Of a stretch of DNA of 64,000 bases, positions 45,615 to 58,244 are shown in pieces. The stretch spans positions 18,610,149-18,674,148 of the forward strand of contig CM055106.1 in assembly GCA_029204225.1 (NCBI GenBank), in the 5' to 3' direction. The DNA is from Diphasiastrum complanatum (Eukaryota > Streptophyta > Lycopodiopsida > Lycopodiales > Lycopodiaceae). The notes below the pieces were generated by a model that worked only from the letters and a program-made list of their open reading frames with translations, ran no database searches and was not told where the DNA came from. The position numbers and the translations under genes are program-made. Each line of letters starts with the position of its first letter. Position 1 is the stretch's first letter.

Positions 45615-45899
45615 CTTCTCTTTTTCCACAAATCAAACCTTATCAAACTACATGAACAATTTACAGTAAGTAGTTGCAGATCAAACCTTCAGACTACCTA
45701 CTATGTAAACGAACCCCCTCCTCTTTCTGCAATTAAAAAAACAAAAATCATTGGTCGATCAAAGTTTTAATCTATATCTCACCTCTGTCTAATTCCAAGA
45801 CAAGGACGAATTGGCTGTACAATATATTTAATGTGAATGTGGCCGATCACAATTATCCAACCTTCCACAAAATCTGCTGTACAGAAGAAAAACATCCCA

Positions 45900-46180
45900 A
45901 ATTTCATGTAAAAACAATTCAATAATTTAATCCTTCAAATCTGAGTTGTCAAAAAATCTATCTGATTCGCTGATCACTCTATCAGCTACAACAACACACC
46001 CAAATTCCATTCGATAATCCTTCAATAATCTAATCCTGTAGCTCTGACTTGTCTAAAATACTATCTTATTCCTTAATCATTCTAAATAGGTACAGCAAAA
46101 TTACCCAAAATTCATCTGATAATCTTTCAATGATCAATTCCTTTAACTCTGAATCTGTCTTATACCTTAATCACTCTAAA
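45900..46180. repeat. Degenerate repeats upstream of the bZIP gene
   Basis: About three degenerate copies of a unit near 100 bp share ccttcaataatctaatcctgt-like, gacttgtctaaaatactatctt-like and ttaatcattctaa-like words. Confidence 0.55.
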
Positions 46181-46411
46181 AGCTACTGTGGACTTAAAGA
46201 TTGAAGAGTTTCCTCACTGCAACTACATGATTCTCACCCGTTTTACAGTCGTTTTCGTGTCTCGCACTTCCCCAGATCTTCCCTGAACTTGCTAGAAGCT
46301 ACTGTGGACTTAAAGATTGAAGAGTTTCCTCACTGCAACTACATGATTCTCACCCGTTTTACAGTCGTTTTCGTGTCTCGCACTTCCCCAGATCTTCCCT
46401 GAACTTGCTAG
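46180..46411. repeat. Perfect 116-bp tandem duplication
   Basis: 46180-46295 and 46296-46411 are identical over 116 bp (aagctactgtggacttaaag ... gaacttgctag). It lies about 600-800 bp upstream of the bZIP ATG, possibly within its promoter or 5'UTR intron. Identity implies a very recent origin. Confidence 0.97.
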
Positions 46412-46651
46412 GCACTAAATACCTGTGATGCTGCAAAATGTTGTGTCTAAGCTCACCAAAAGCAGAAGAGATACCGGGCTACTGCTGCCACAACCCACAA
46501 GATAAAACAATAAATCTGTGAGAAACCCACCAAATCACCTCATCATCTCATCAATTCTCGAGCATCCATCCTCCTCCACACTCCTCCCCAAGCTTTCCTC
46601 CACACAAATCCCCAGCCTCTCGCTTTCTTTTCATCAACCAACAGCAAAGCG

Positions 46652-46653
<2 letters not shown>

Positions 46654-46712
<59 letters not shown>
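46654..46712. repeat. (GA)n microsatellite
   Basis: About 28 units. Reads as (CT)n on the bZIP gene strand, about 1.05 kb upstream of its ATG, a usual place for CT repeats in plant promoters. Confidence 0.97.
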
Positions 46713-46717
<5 letters not shown>

Positions 46718-46766
46718 TCTGGATTGTATTTGCCAACGTGGCTGCTTTCTATTTGTGAAAACATGC

Positions 46767-46829
46767 TGACGTGGACCTGGCCAATGGGCGCGACCCTTCG
46801 CCCTTCAAGTCTACGTGTATCCCACGTGG
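46767..46829. promoter_or_regulatory. ACGT-core boxes upstream of the bZIP gene
   Basis: TGACGTGG at 46767-46774 (the core used by ER-stress bZIP factors, UPRE-like), CCAAT at 46781-46785, TACGTG at about 46813 and the palindromic G-box CCACGTGG at 46822-46829 lie within 63 bp. Promoter assignment is by position only. The canonical CCAAT-N9/10-CACG spacing of ERSE is not met. Confidence 0.4.
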
Positions 46830-48149
46830 CAGAGGGGGTGGCTTCACATGAGAAGTGAAACCTCAATAATCGGGTTTGGAGTAGAAATTTCTCGCCCATT
46901 ACCTTTCACAAGGGCCTCGGAGCGAGGGCAAGGTATAGCTAATTGCGACAGAGAGTGTGGGTTGGAGCGTTACGCTCATCATCGAGATGGTGCACAAATC
47001 ATGATAGCATATTTTAATGATTTTAACCATCGAATAAGGGTGAGGCGCGGCCTGCACCCTCAATCACTATAAGCTATGACCCCCCCTTGATGTGCCATCG
47101 ATGCATTATCCTCCCAACATCGAGACTTATGTCATAAAACAAAAGGAAAGCTTCATGTATGTAAAGACAAAATGCTTGTGCATGTAAAGACAAAAGTCCT
47201 CATCTCTTACTAGCATGGTGCCCAACACATTTACATAGCAGGTTAGAGGCCCCATAACATGACACACAGTGAATTTTGGGCTTTTGTTGTCCCACAGTAA
47301 CTATTTAGACATTTATAACTTTATTATATATACGACAACCTCTCTTTACACTTATTGAGGTTGTGGATGTGAGGACTTTTGGTTGGTGGGATTCGCTCAC
47401 GTGTAAAACATCAAATTTGTCCCATAAATGGCACGTGCCTCACTATCATGTGACAAACTTCCATTATTATCATGTGACAAGCCTCCATTTGTGTAGGAGT
47501 TAAACTTCATCCCTTGCTAGAGAGCTTCCTTGGAGGTAAGTACTCTTTTGTGAAAAAATGAGTACTCGCCATAAACTATTCGACAATAGCAAATCAATAT
47601 TTCCAAACAAGGACTTGTTGAGCACTACTTTGTCAAAACACACCAAATAGTTATTCACTAAATTCATACATATGACGTAGACATCCCTTGTTTTTTGCCA
47701 CCAATTATTTAGTAGTATGCACTAGATAACGAGAGGCACAATGTGGGAAATAATGAGTGCTAAGAGGCACAATGTTGGAAATAAAAGCACATGCTCATGT
47801 AGAGTTGCAATAGTGACGAGACAAGATAAACTCACATATCCAGCTTAACATGCAGTGCAAAAATCTTCCCAAAAGACTATGCACTAACGTCATAAAAGAC
47901 ATAATTTTTAGACTCCATTCAAAAGGGTTTCATGTTTTTAAATTCCTATCGTCCGTGAGGGATCAATATTTTTAAGGCTGAAAATTACAACCAACAAGAT
48001 TCTTAGCAAAAAAGTAGGAATGATTATTATAAATTAGGTAATGAGCATTCTAAAGTCCATCTCAATTATCCATTCATGTTATGTATTTCCCTTTGGCATG
48101 AGTTTTAGGCCTTTTTGGTGTTGCAAAAAAAAATTCGAACGTCAAACGC
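46830..48149. other. No gene seen
   Basis: Mixed composition. No ORF with recognisable domain and no repeat structure noted. Confidence 0.5.
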
Positions 48150-48850
48150 TCTGAATCCACTGTTGTTGAGAACCTGGATGGAATTCGAGTCTGTCTGCCG
48201 GCTACTGCCTGCTAGATCAAATCTACAATCCTCTAAAGTGTAGACAGACACTGTTGACCTACGTATAATTGTTTAAGCATTCAACAAGATAAACCAGTGT
48301 GCAGAATAATCAATAAACAGCTGATTACGAACAGATAACAATCAGATATCAAAGCATTCGAGATCATACATATGCATCACATGTACTATATTATCAATGA
48401 TCCTTTTGTAAGAGTGCTTGTGTGACAAACTCACACAACGCGTCGGCGCAAGAGCAACTTTGTCTCTTGCGAAGTATGTCAAATTGTCTCACTAGCGGAC
48501 TTCTAGGACGTCGGCTCAACAACACTATGCTTAGCTTAGGTTGACACTCAACCAATTGACAATCCAACCGATTCTCTCAATTTCAATCTGCTTATATGGA
48601 TGGAGAGAGAAATAATTTAAGTTAATCAGTGGTTACAAGAATGGCTGATTAAGCATATTCCAACGATATTCAGATTGTCCGTGGAGGGGAGACGTCCTCC
48701 TAGTACTTTCTTGATTTCCTCTGTACTTTGAGCGTGAAGATCCGCCGCCTTTCGGTCTTTGTGTCTTCTTCGTCTTCATTTCTTCTTCGGCCTTTGGCTT
48801 TGTAGGGTCGTAGATTTAGTCGGTGAGCAGCCCTTCCACCTGTCAAAGAG
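48150..48850 (-). repeat. Diverged LTR-like sequence
   Basis: Shares ordered words with the LTRs at 58245 and 62705: ctacaatcctctaaagtgtagacagacac, agcattcaacaagataaacca, a run of outagactccaca-type words, and the block ggcgcaagag...tctcttgcg...gtctcactagcggacttc. No partner copy nearby. Likely a solo or truncated LTR of a related copia family. Confidence 0.5.
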
Positions 48851-49021
48851 GCTTAGAACACTTGGATAGGAGCCTAAGTATGCTAAGATGCTACTTTTAG
48901 TTGATCTTTACTTTTTTCCTTAACTCTACTCACCTCTAACACTACCCCAACTAACTCTACTCCACTAAACTAACATTCAACATGGTTTTGGGTGAAATGG
49001 GAAGAGAAGAAGAGAAGAGAT

Positions 49022-49030
<9 letters not shown>

Positions 49031-49093
<63 letters not shown>
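49031..49093. repeat. (GA)n microsatellite
   Basis: About 31 units. Confidence 0.97.
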
Positions 49094-49095
<2 letters not shown>

Positions 49096-50446
49096 TAGCT
49101 CAAATGTTCAAGATGCATGCTAATGGAAAAACTATAACTACTAAACAATAACAAGGAAATGGAAAGCAAATGGAAAACATAACAATAGCATTAGCATGAG
49201 TGCTTAGCAAATCAGAATGCTTTGGCTCTCCAAAATAGTAGAGTCTCCTCCTTCTCATTAAGCATGGAAATATGGTACAAGAGGTGCCTTTTTATGAATG
49301 GGGAAGGCCCTTGCCCCAAAATCCTATTGGCTACTTCTAGAAATATGTGCACTAATCTTAGGCATTCATCTTGGACCCAATCTAATCCAAGGGTCCTAAA
49401 AAAGTACATTGGAATTCACATGATTCATGTGAGTCTCAAATTGGACCCAACTTAGAAAGTTTTACACTAGGTTTATAAACTTGACATTGTGGCCTCAAGT
49501 TTTATTTTATTTACAAAAGGCCCAGTCTTTTATTCTATTTACAACTCAACTTGCGTACTCATTGGGCCATGGTCTTATACGTGCAAGATGTCACGACCCT
49601 CGCAATACTTTCTACTTATCTATTTTCCAATTTTATTTATTTTTAGTATGTTGGGAATACCCCCAACAGGACCCACAGCCTAAAGTAGTGTCGGTCCCTC
49701 GACACTCTGTCGGTTCAGTATAAAGTCTTCTTTGTTTGCCTCTGGTGGATGAGGTATCCTGTAACATCTTCCATAAATGCGATTCTGTCGATTTTCTTCA
49801 AGTCCTTGGGCGCGAAAAGGAACTTGTGGACGCCTGTTAACCAGTTTTGGTCAAGCCATGCTTGAAATCTTGATATGCAATCTATTAGCCACCACTTAGG
49901 CTTTTCCAATAATCCAGAAATCGGCCAGATCCAACATGAAATGAGAAATTAAAATTGATCAAGATTATAAACCTATACAGGGTTTTGATCTACAAAAGAT
50001 CCAATCTACATATGCAAGAAACTCGGTTTTGGTGTAGAGTCCAATCTAGCATGCTCTAGCATTGAAATTATTGAGACATGTGATTGATTTCTTCATAACC
50101 TAAAACACAAGCTCTGATATGATGTGAAGGAGTTGAGATCCATTAAGATTCAAATCTACAATTGATCTTTGGTTACAAAACAAACAACTCACCAATCTTG
50201 CCAATGTAGAAAAATCAGCATCTATACTAAGATTGAGATGCAAACTCTAATAGATCTTGATCAAACATGAACTAAAACATAAAGTACTATTTCTATCCAT
50301 ACAATTACAATACCCTATTGTATTTCACATGTGTGGATCTAAAAATAGCAATTAATGATCACTCTACACAGAATTGCAAGATATCACAAGTATAGTGCAC
50401 CAATGGATAGTAGAACCCAAGAGAATCATGTATAAGCATGAATGAG

Positions 50447-50450
<4 letters not shown>
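49094..50450. other. Repeat-like DNA, no confident gene
   Basis: A 64-codon - strand frame (49909-49715, Trp-rich, KPKWWLIDCISRFQAWLDQN) matches nothing I know. At about 50090-50115 the - strand reads TCATATCAGAGCTTGTG, a mutated primer-site-like sequence, so remnants of a retroelement are probable. Near 49652-49671 a TGTTGGG...CCCAACA palindrome could be an LTR start. Confidence 0.35.

Positions 50451-50537
<87 letters not shown>
50451..50537. repeat. (GA)n microsatellite
   Basis: About 43 units. Confidence 0.98.
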
Positions 50538-50540
<3 letters not shown>

Positions 50541-51447
50541 CATCTCTTCCCATGAGTTACATCCTTTTATAACAGGTCCAAAACCTAAATTGCCACTTGG
50601 TTTCCTTCCAATATGAAAAACCCTACTATTTCTAGGACTAGATTCAATGTACCCTACATTCAAATTTGAATCTACTCAAACTCGACTTCTGCATTTCCCA
50701 CACTTTCAAAAAGTGTTTATTCAAATACTTTTAAACTAATATAACTTTGAAAAATCAACAATTTCATCTCGTATCATTAGCAATGTTGGGTCTTCGTGAG
50801 AGGTTCTGATAGAATCAAATCCTCCATCCTATTGCATCTTCTTCTTTGCTTCGTTGTGCTTGAGAACTCGACAATCGTTGATGGCATGGTTGGTTCTCTT
50901 GCTGTACTTGCAGAAGAGTTTGGTCCTAGGCTTTTGATGTTGTCAATTGTGTTGTTGTGATTGCTGTTTTGAATCAGTTTGCTCAGTTTTTGTTTTCTTG
51001 TCCTTCAAAATTTTCTTTTTCAGGAGCTGTTGCTCGTTCAAATAGAGAGCAACTGTCATCGAATTCGACATGGATAAGCTTTTTCTTCTTACTTCTTCCT
51101 GCAATAAACTGGATTACTAGAATATTGTGAGAGACTGCAGAACTATGGAACATTAGAGGAAGTTTAAACACAAAAAGGGCCTTCTGTCAAGATTCCTTTT
51201 TCATTGTTTATTCACTTCTTTTGTACATGTGGCCCAATAGTTTCTTGACATAGTGGCTGTAACGTAACGTTACTTCTTTGAGTCACATTTTGAGTCTACA
51301 CTAAAAATGGCATAACTTTTGATTGCCACATCAAAATATGACAAAAATTGGTGCATTGGGAAGTGCTTGTCAAGCGCTTTCAATGATATGCTAGATGTCA
51401 TACTTCAAAGCCACTATTAAAAAGTTATAGCAAGTCAAAGATATTGG

Positions 51448-52926
51448 TTGAAAATAGTGACAAAATGCAAAAGAGATCTTGGCACAAATTCATATCTTAT
51501 AGAATGTGAGTTGATATGCATATCCTCTTATTGTCATAATAGAGATTGTCTTGTCCAAAAGACTTTAGAGGAAAATGATGAACTAAAAAGAAATAATGAA
51601 TCATTACAGAAGATAACATTTGATATCAAATTAGAACTAGAGCAAATGCAATCAATCTCACAATTTATTCGATTTGAAAACTTACAATTACTGAAGGATG
51701 TGAAAGTGGCTAAGAAGAAGGCTCTGAGTGACAAACGAAAATGACAAAGTTGCAAGGATATTCAAACTCTTTCAAGAGGAGGTTATCGAAATAGAAGGAT
51801 TCGTGCATTCAAGTAAGCATATTTTGATTTTAGTAACTTGATCAATGACATATGGTTTTATTTCAGGTACGGTGATATTCTGCTAACCATCTAGTGTTTT
51901 TTGCAGATTTGCATTGATAGCTCCTCAAAATATTAAGAACAACGCTTCGTTTGGAATGTTGTTGGGCTCAATATTGATAGGCAAATCCATTGAGTGTATT
52001 ATGATGAACAACAAGAGTTCCAATGTAAAGTGCAAAATTGCAGAGTCTTAGTTGGTGGACATTCAAATTTTTTTAGATAAGACTATAGTTCAGAGTGCCT
52101 GTGATTTTGCAGGTATTAGCAGAGAAGCATATGCAACAATTTTTCAACTTATTAGAAAAGCTTTTAAGCAAGTTCGAATTAGAAAAGTCCCTATCTCAAG
52201 ATCTTATCATTTGTAGAAAGACTCGGAATACATTAAACATACTTATGTATAAGATCATTGGTACACCATTAAATATCGAGGAGGTGTATGAAACTGAAGG
52301 AAGATCAATGTCTTATAATTGATCAAACAACTTCTTTGTTGATCCAAATCACTTGTTAAGATACATGGTCACATTCTATGATATAACCTTTGAAAAGGTG
52401 AATGTTAAAACTATCATAGTACTTAAGTTAGATGAGTCAGAGATTGTGAAAGGGCAGAAGATGGAGAGAGTTAGTATAACTCTCATGAATGGTGCACTAT
52501 CACAAATAGTGGACCAAGGAGATTTCAGATTTAGTGTCCAGTTCACAAATGATATATGGTGGTTGGTAGCTTTTCAGGTAATTTTTCTCATTATTATATT
52601 AGATTCAATAAAAAGTAATAATTCTTATTTAACTAAGTTTGATTTATTCTTTGGACAGGTACTGAAGGAGAATCATGATATATTATCATGGATATTCTCT
52701 AGGTCCTGGATATCTTACCCTAGGATCATCAAGGACCATATGGATGGAGGATTACTCAATGTTTCGGGAGTTGGAGACTTCGATGTTGAATGGCGCTTAG
52801 CAGGAGATTTGAAAACATTTTCAACAGTAAAAATTTGACTTGGAAAACTTTTTGTTAGCATTGGATGTTGATTCATGAAAATATGTGCTGGTTGACTCTG
52901 ATGAAGAAGATGGGTTTTAAAGCTCA
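51448..52926 (+). pseudogene. Unrecognised ORF remnants in several exon-like blocks
   Basis: 51448-51744 encodes a charged, coiled-coil-like segment (ENDELKRNNESLQKI...). 52095-52322 and 52353-52838 encode further blocks. The last ends with PRIIKDHMDGGLLNVSGVGD and FDVEWRLAGDLKT, a well-structured D/H/W-containing stretch that looks conserved. A possible intron (gtaatttttctc...ttctttggacag) splits 52353-52838 at about 52577-52659. A stop and frame changes follow. No known family comes to mind; a transposable-element protein is plausible. Confidence 0.35.
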
Positions 52927-55323
52927 ATGAAAAGGAAAAGGGTGCTAATTATTTATCAAGTATTGAATTGCATTAGTGAAAATTCCTTAAATAATGTACT
53001 ATGAAAGAATTATATGTACATATCTTTTTTATCTTCTTCATTTAAAAAAAAAAATCCTATTAAAAAAGGGTATCTTGTCTCCATATATGGTCTCATTTTT
53101 CTTATGATCGTTTTATGAAGTTAATTAACTTTTGTTGTCCTTATGTTAAACTACACGTATTTTGGTATATTTTCTTATAGGATTTGAAAATTAACTTATG
53201 AACAAAGCACATTACCTAGTAAAAAGAAATCAAGAAACCTTAAAAAGATTACTATTCTTTAGGTCAAAGAACCAAAACAAATGTTATCATAGTGCTCTCT
53301 TCCCACCTTTATTAGTAAGAAAGCCAAAAATGTTTCAAAATACGATTTTAGACCTCTCTTCCCGCCCTTGATTAGTTCTGATGGGAGGTGGGAAAGGAGC
53401 CCAATTTTGAGTAGGCAAAAGGAAGTGAAATAACATGCATTTTGATAGGTGCACATATTACGAGTATGTTATGCCATGTAGTCGATTTTTTGAATATAGT
53501 GATTGTCATGATAACTAGTTTTTTTTGGTTCAATATTGGCAGTATGCTCAGCTGCAACCAAAAGTTCAGTCATTTTTTGCTTAACGAATCTGCTGGGGAA
53601 GGTATGCCGGAAATCCCGATCTCTTTTCGTTGGTTGTTGGTAAAGAGCAAATGGCTGTCATATTTAACGGCATACTATTAGCTCTTCTTTGCTGACTGAT
53701 GGACATTGAAATTTTGAAATGTAATAATAGTGATCTCGTACCTAGATTTTGCTTTTCAATTTAGATTAGCCTTTATAGTTTGTCTTTTTGACAAAGTTGC
53801 ATTTTAAAATATTCCCAATGTTTTCTAGATTACAATTGACAAATGGGATGACTTTTCGGCTTCAACTTGGATCTTCACCTTTCTCCATATCAATATCAAC
53901 AAAGGTTCTAACACCATCTTCATAAGGTAGGATAAATTGATAACATGGGTTGGGGTCCTCCAAGCACCTCATGAAAAGTCTATTTTCATTATTTTACATG
54001 ATTAAATGAAAAGGGTAGGTATCTTATATGTGACACTTGGTCTCTTTCATGATATGCAATCTACATAAAAGCATCTACTATTTGAGATAAAGACATTAAG
54101 AAAGTGATTCATTGATGTTCCTATATTAGGCAATATGAGATATCCACCACCAGGAAGGGGTCTTGGACTGAGGGCGGTATTGGACCGAGGGCAGTAGCCC
54201 GAGGCAGAGTCCAAGGTTGAGGGGTCAAGGAGGTGGACCTTCTCACATGAAGCCAATTTTTACTTCTTCTTTTTTGTAACTTTTCTTTGCTATAATTTTT
54301 TTGTACACTCATCTAAGGGGCTGAAGGTATGTTTAAAAACTCAAATTTTTTTACATGCACCTGTGGAACGTGAATTTTGAAAAAAGCCATTGCATGCATT
54401 CCACCTGAAGAGTAGATGGGTTTCATTTGGAAAAAAGAGAAAAAATGATTTTAGAGATGGGGAAATGAGAATAGTGTGACGATGGATCATGCAAATCCAG
54501 GAAGGAAGATCGGATGCAGCCACGCTCTTTCCAAATGTCACACCCTCTGGAGGTAGACCAGGATCATACAGCTAGTCTTGCCACCATTAACTGGGTGGTC
54601 AATATTTCTTAAGGAGGGAGCTAAAGTACATATATATATATATATGGGTACTTGAAAAGTGGATCTCATTTCTGATGGCTTTAACTGATATCTATACATG
54701 TGATTCTATAGATGTATTATATATTATACAATGCACATCTGCAGTTAGATTAAGTGTTGCATTTCAAGCTGCAGTCTACCCAATCGTGCAAAGATACCGG
54801 AATGTTGATTTGCACTTTGAAGTCGTCTGCGTGGATCGTGGTCGTGCAGATTCTTCTCCGAAGCATGAGATATTCCCTCATTTTTGAAATCTATACAACA
54901 TTATCCTATCATGGGATCTCCTCCCTCTTGTCCTGTAACCGAATGTACTATAAAGATGTCCTCTTGCAGCCATGGTCTCTCTCTCTGTCTCTCCACCTTT
55001 AATTTAGTGCTCACAGGCAGAATAACTGTGTACTCTGAGAATCCACAGTCCCACGTCCCAGCTGAAGAAACAGGTCTGCATGTATCAGACTGACGTATTT
55101 TACCCACAAACGTTGAAAGACATTGCTCTATGCAGATCATGGGCAGTGTTTCATATAGCTTATTGACCACTCACTCAGCTGAGATGAAGACTCAGTTGAA
55201 ACTTGACTTGCCTTTGCTATCAAAAGGAAATTGTTTCTGACCAGGAGATCAATTATGCTTACGCTAGCCTCGGTTATGTATCTGAAGAATTGCTTTTAAT
55301 ATAGTATATAGAAAGTCTGCAAG
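52927..55323. other. No gene seen; 5' flank of GH79 gene
   Basis: AT-rich, with short poly-purine runs and a (TA)n of 8 units at about 54631-54646. The last several hundred bases should contain the GH79 promoter. Confidence 0.4.
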
Positions 55324-55991
55324 ATGATTTGTTTGAGTGTGTACTACGGATTGAAAGTTTTCAGTTCTGCTCTAGTGTTGTGGAATCTACTTCTATTTGT
55401 TGAAGCTTTAGAAACTACTAGAGATATCAAAGTTGAGAAAGTTCAAGTCAGCGTGAATGGAGACAGAAGCATTGCCACAGTGAGTGAAAACTTTATTTGT
55501 GCAACGCTGGACTGGTGGCCGCCGGAGAAGTGCGATTATGGTACCTGCAGCTGGGGACATTCTTCTTTGCTTAATTTGGTATCTCTCTCTCTCTTTCATA
55601 TGTAGAATACGCCTAAATTATTCATTGAAAGTATATGTCCTCTTCCTATCATGCTTGCAGTGAGCATTATATCCAGAATCCTCATAGTCTCTTGTTTATT
55701 TGTATACAGATAGAGTAAGAACGTTTTTTATGTACATACAGGAAAGAGTGTAATCAGAATTTAGCTTCTGCTTTTAGCACATAGTCCACAGTTAATTTGA
55801 GTAGGACTATCATGGTTATGTAAGAAAAGCTCATGATTAAAACTGCATGGCCGATCCAGAAAGATGGGCTTACATATATGCTGTCAGGAAGTGGTTGTTA
55901 ACCTTCCTACTGTAAATTATATGTGGGTGAATGATTACAAGCCTACTTTTGCAGGATCTTAGAAACTCCATTCTTCAAAATGCAGTCAAAG
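55324..55991 (+). CDS. GH79 heparanase-like protein, first two exons (partial)
   Basis: Plant heparanase-like proteins are secreted family 79 glycoside hydrolases (beta-glucuronidase type) acting on cell-wall arabinogalactan proteins. Exon 1 is 55324-55578 (85 codons, donor TTG/GTATCT) and exon 2 is 55955-55991 (acceptor TTTTGCAG/GATC, donor AAAG/GTATGT, phase 1). The N-terminus MICLSVYYGLKVFSSALVLW and following hydrophobic residues form a signal peptide ending near residue 29. Residues 59-73 (CATLDWWPPEKCDYG) are the family's N-terminal signature, followed by SWG and, in exon 2, DLRNSILQNAVK. The next exon (a sequence of the type AFSPLKIRLGG) is not found before the window end, so intron 2 exceeds 8 kb and the gene is cut off. 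It contains the copia element at 58245-63683. The catalytic Glu residues lie outside the window. Confidence 0.88.
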
Positions 55992-58244
55992 GTATGTTTT
56001 TTAAAGTCTTTCATAATAGCTTTATTGGCTTGTTAAAAAGAGATTCCATCATTTATTTCATCTTTGGATTCAAACCCACAAATGTCCACTTACATGGAAT
56101 GCAACTTAATGAGTATGCAGATTTACAAGATCCTCTATTCAATTTATGTTTATATAGACTGTTTATAGTTTTTTTTTTTTGGGTTACTCTTGTTAATAGA
56201 TCATACTAGCATTGCTTGGGGAAAACTTTTTTTCAACCTAACACAAAACCTATAAATTTTTTTTATGTAGTCTTTTCAACAACTCATGGGCCAAAAGCCT
56301 ATGATTCTATTTGGAGAAGGCTAAAAACAAATTCTTTCAAGAAGGCTCAATTTTTTTTATACAAAGCCTTATAATACATTTTAATTTTTTTTCATTAGGA
56401 TTTCAATTGATTCAAACTTTGGGTCATTGTTCTGGAAAGCTGACAGGAATGGAATCGACATCTTTCTCCAAAAATTGACATTGCAAAAAACTTATAGAAA
56501 ATTGGTTTTTTAAAAAATTGGCAACTTCTTTGAGATGTAGAAACAAAATTTGTTTATTGAATTGACTTTGCCAAAAACTTATAGGAAATTGATTTTTTTT
56601 AAATCGACAATTTCTTTGAGATGTAGAAAAAAATTTGTTTATTGTTTTCAAATGCAAGAAATCTATGTGTAGTAAAGTCGGTAGATTCATATAAAAGTTA
56701 TATTACATAGCTTTATCAAGTCAATAGAATTAGTTATCAATGTAAATTTGTAATATAATTGCAAATTGAGATACAAAATTCAAAAGACAAGATCTTTGAA
56801 AAATCGACGACTTTTAAAAAACACAAGAAATTAGGGTGATGCAATAATTAATATCAAAATGTTAAATTTGTACATTTTGATATATATTAGAATTTAATAC
56901 TGATTAAAAAATACTTGTATAATTTTTGTATTTAAAAAGAAGTAAAATCTCATGCACTTTGTTAACACTTTATTATGGGCCACTCAAAGAATGTATTAAA
57001 GCCTAGAGCCAAACTAATTATTTCTAAAATCTTAAATTTACGCAAAAATTTATACGAAAATAAAAACCTATACTTTAATATTTGATAGGCTCTCAGTCAT
57101 AACTTATAATGGCTTAAACATGTAGGTCATGAGAATCTACTAAAAGTTTCTTAGTAGGTGAATTAAAAATCTGATAGGCTTTTTTCAATGGATTATAGGT
57201 TTTTGGCAAGCTATGCATGATACTAGTAGCTTTCATCAAAAGTAGAAGGAAGAAAAAGAGTATCTCTAGGGGGTTCAAACCTATAACCATAGTGCAACCT
57301 TTACTCCACATATCTTGCCATGTGGCAAGGGAGTAGCACGAGTATATTGAATAGTGAATGATCATTTGCCACATTGAAAACAACGATTCTTCCAAATAAA
57401 AAAAAGATTCATCCTCTAGGCTTCATTGAAACCTATGTTGGGTATAAGATATTGCCAGTCTTGTATCAAGCTCTTGAGAGCTATGGTGGATTAAGCTCTT
57501 TGTGATTTCTTGAATGGTAGCAAAACTCTTGGTTGAATTCTTATCTTGGTATAAGAGCCTTGTTGAGGTGTAGTTAGCAATGGTTTCCTACAACCAAATC
57601 TGGGTAGAATCAAAGGAACCTAGCGGTTTAGAGAGAAAGCTATCCAATTTGCTGAAAATTACTCAACATGATAGCAATGATAATAGGTGATAATTCAATC
57701 GAATTTGTCTAAATGGAGCTTGCCTATAGTATGGATAGCTTTAAGGAGTCAGCCTCAATAAAGTTGATTCGTGATGGTACTAAAGTTGCCTCAAGTTAAT
57801 CAAAAGCCCTTGTAAGAAGAGGTCATAGCTAGAGTTTTGAAAAATGTAAAGTCACAAATCTTTCTCTACAAGTTACAAAATTGGCCATTGTAAATTGCTA
57901 CCCATGGTTGCTTTATTGAGGCCTAGCAAATGCCAAAAGGCCATCGTTAGCCATGGACCAAAGAGTGAGGAGTTCACTCAGAAGCAATGGATGAATTTTG
58001 ATGAGCTAGGGTTTCTTACAAGAAAAGTAGTGGATCTTGCTCCATACTTGATTCTTTGTTGTTGAAAGTCGTTGTAGAAAGGTGCCCTAGTGTGATCAAT
58101 TTGCTAGTAGCAAGGCATGGATAGCTACGACCTCAATAGCAAGAAATTTTGCAAGGATCACGATCACCATAGGCCTCCAACATGGAAGAGAGGGAGGACA
58201 AGAGCTGTAGAAGCTCATGGATGACAAACATAGGTTCTTCTTGA
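55992..58244 (+). other. GH79 intron 2, part before the copia insertion
   Basis: AT-rich. No GH79 exon was found. At 57259-57281 ggggttcaaacctataacc resembles a tRNA box B and parallels a segment at 7360-7380, so a decayed SINE is possible. Confidence 0.5.

Noticed and set aside
43374-45629. Single-exon 751-codon reading of the bZIP gene starting at 45629
   Set aside because: The opening codon is GTG and the first ATG is at 45614. A good donor at 43435 joins in phase to the family's conserved C-terminal block at 42956, so the last 20 codons of the open frame are intron.
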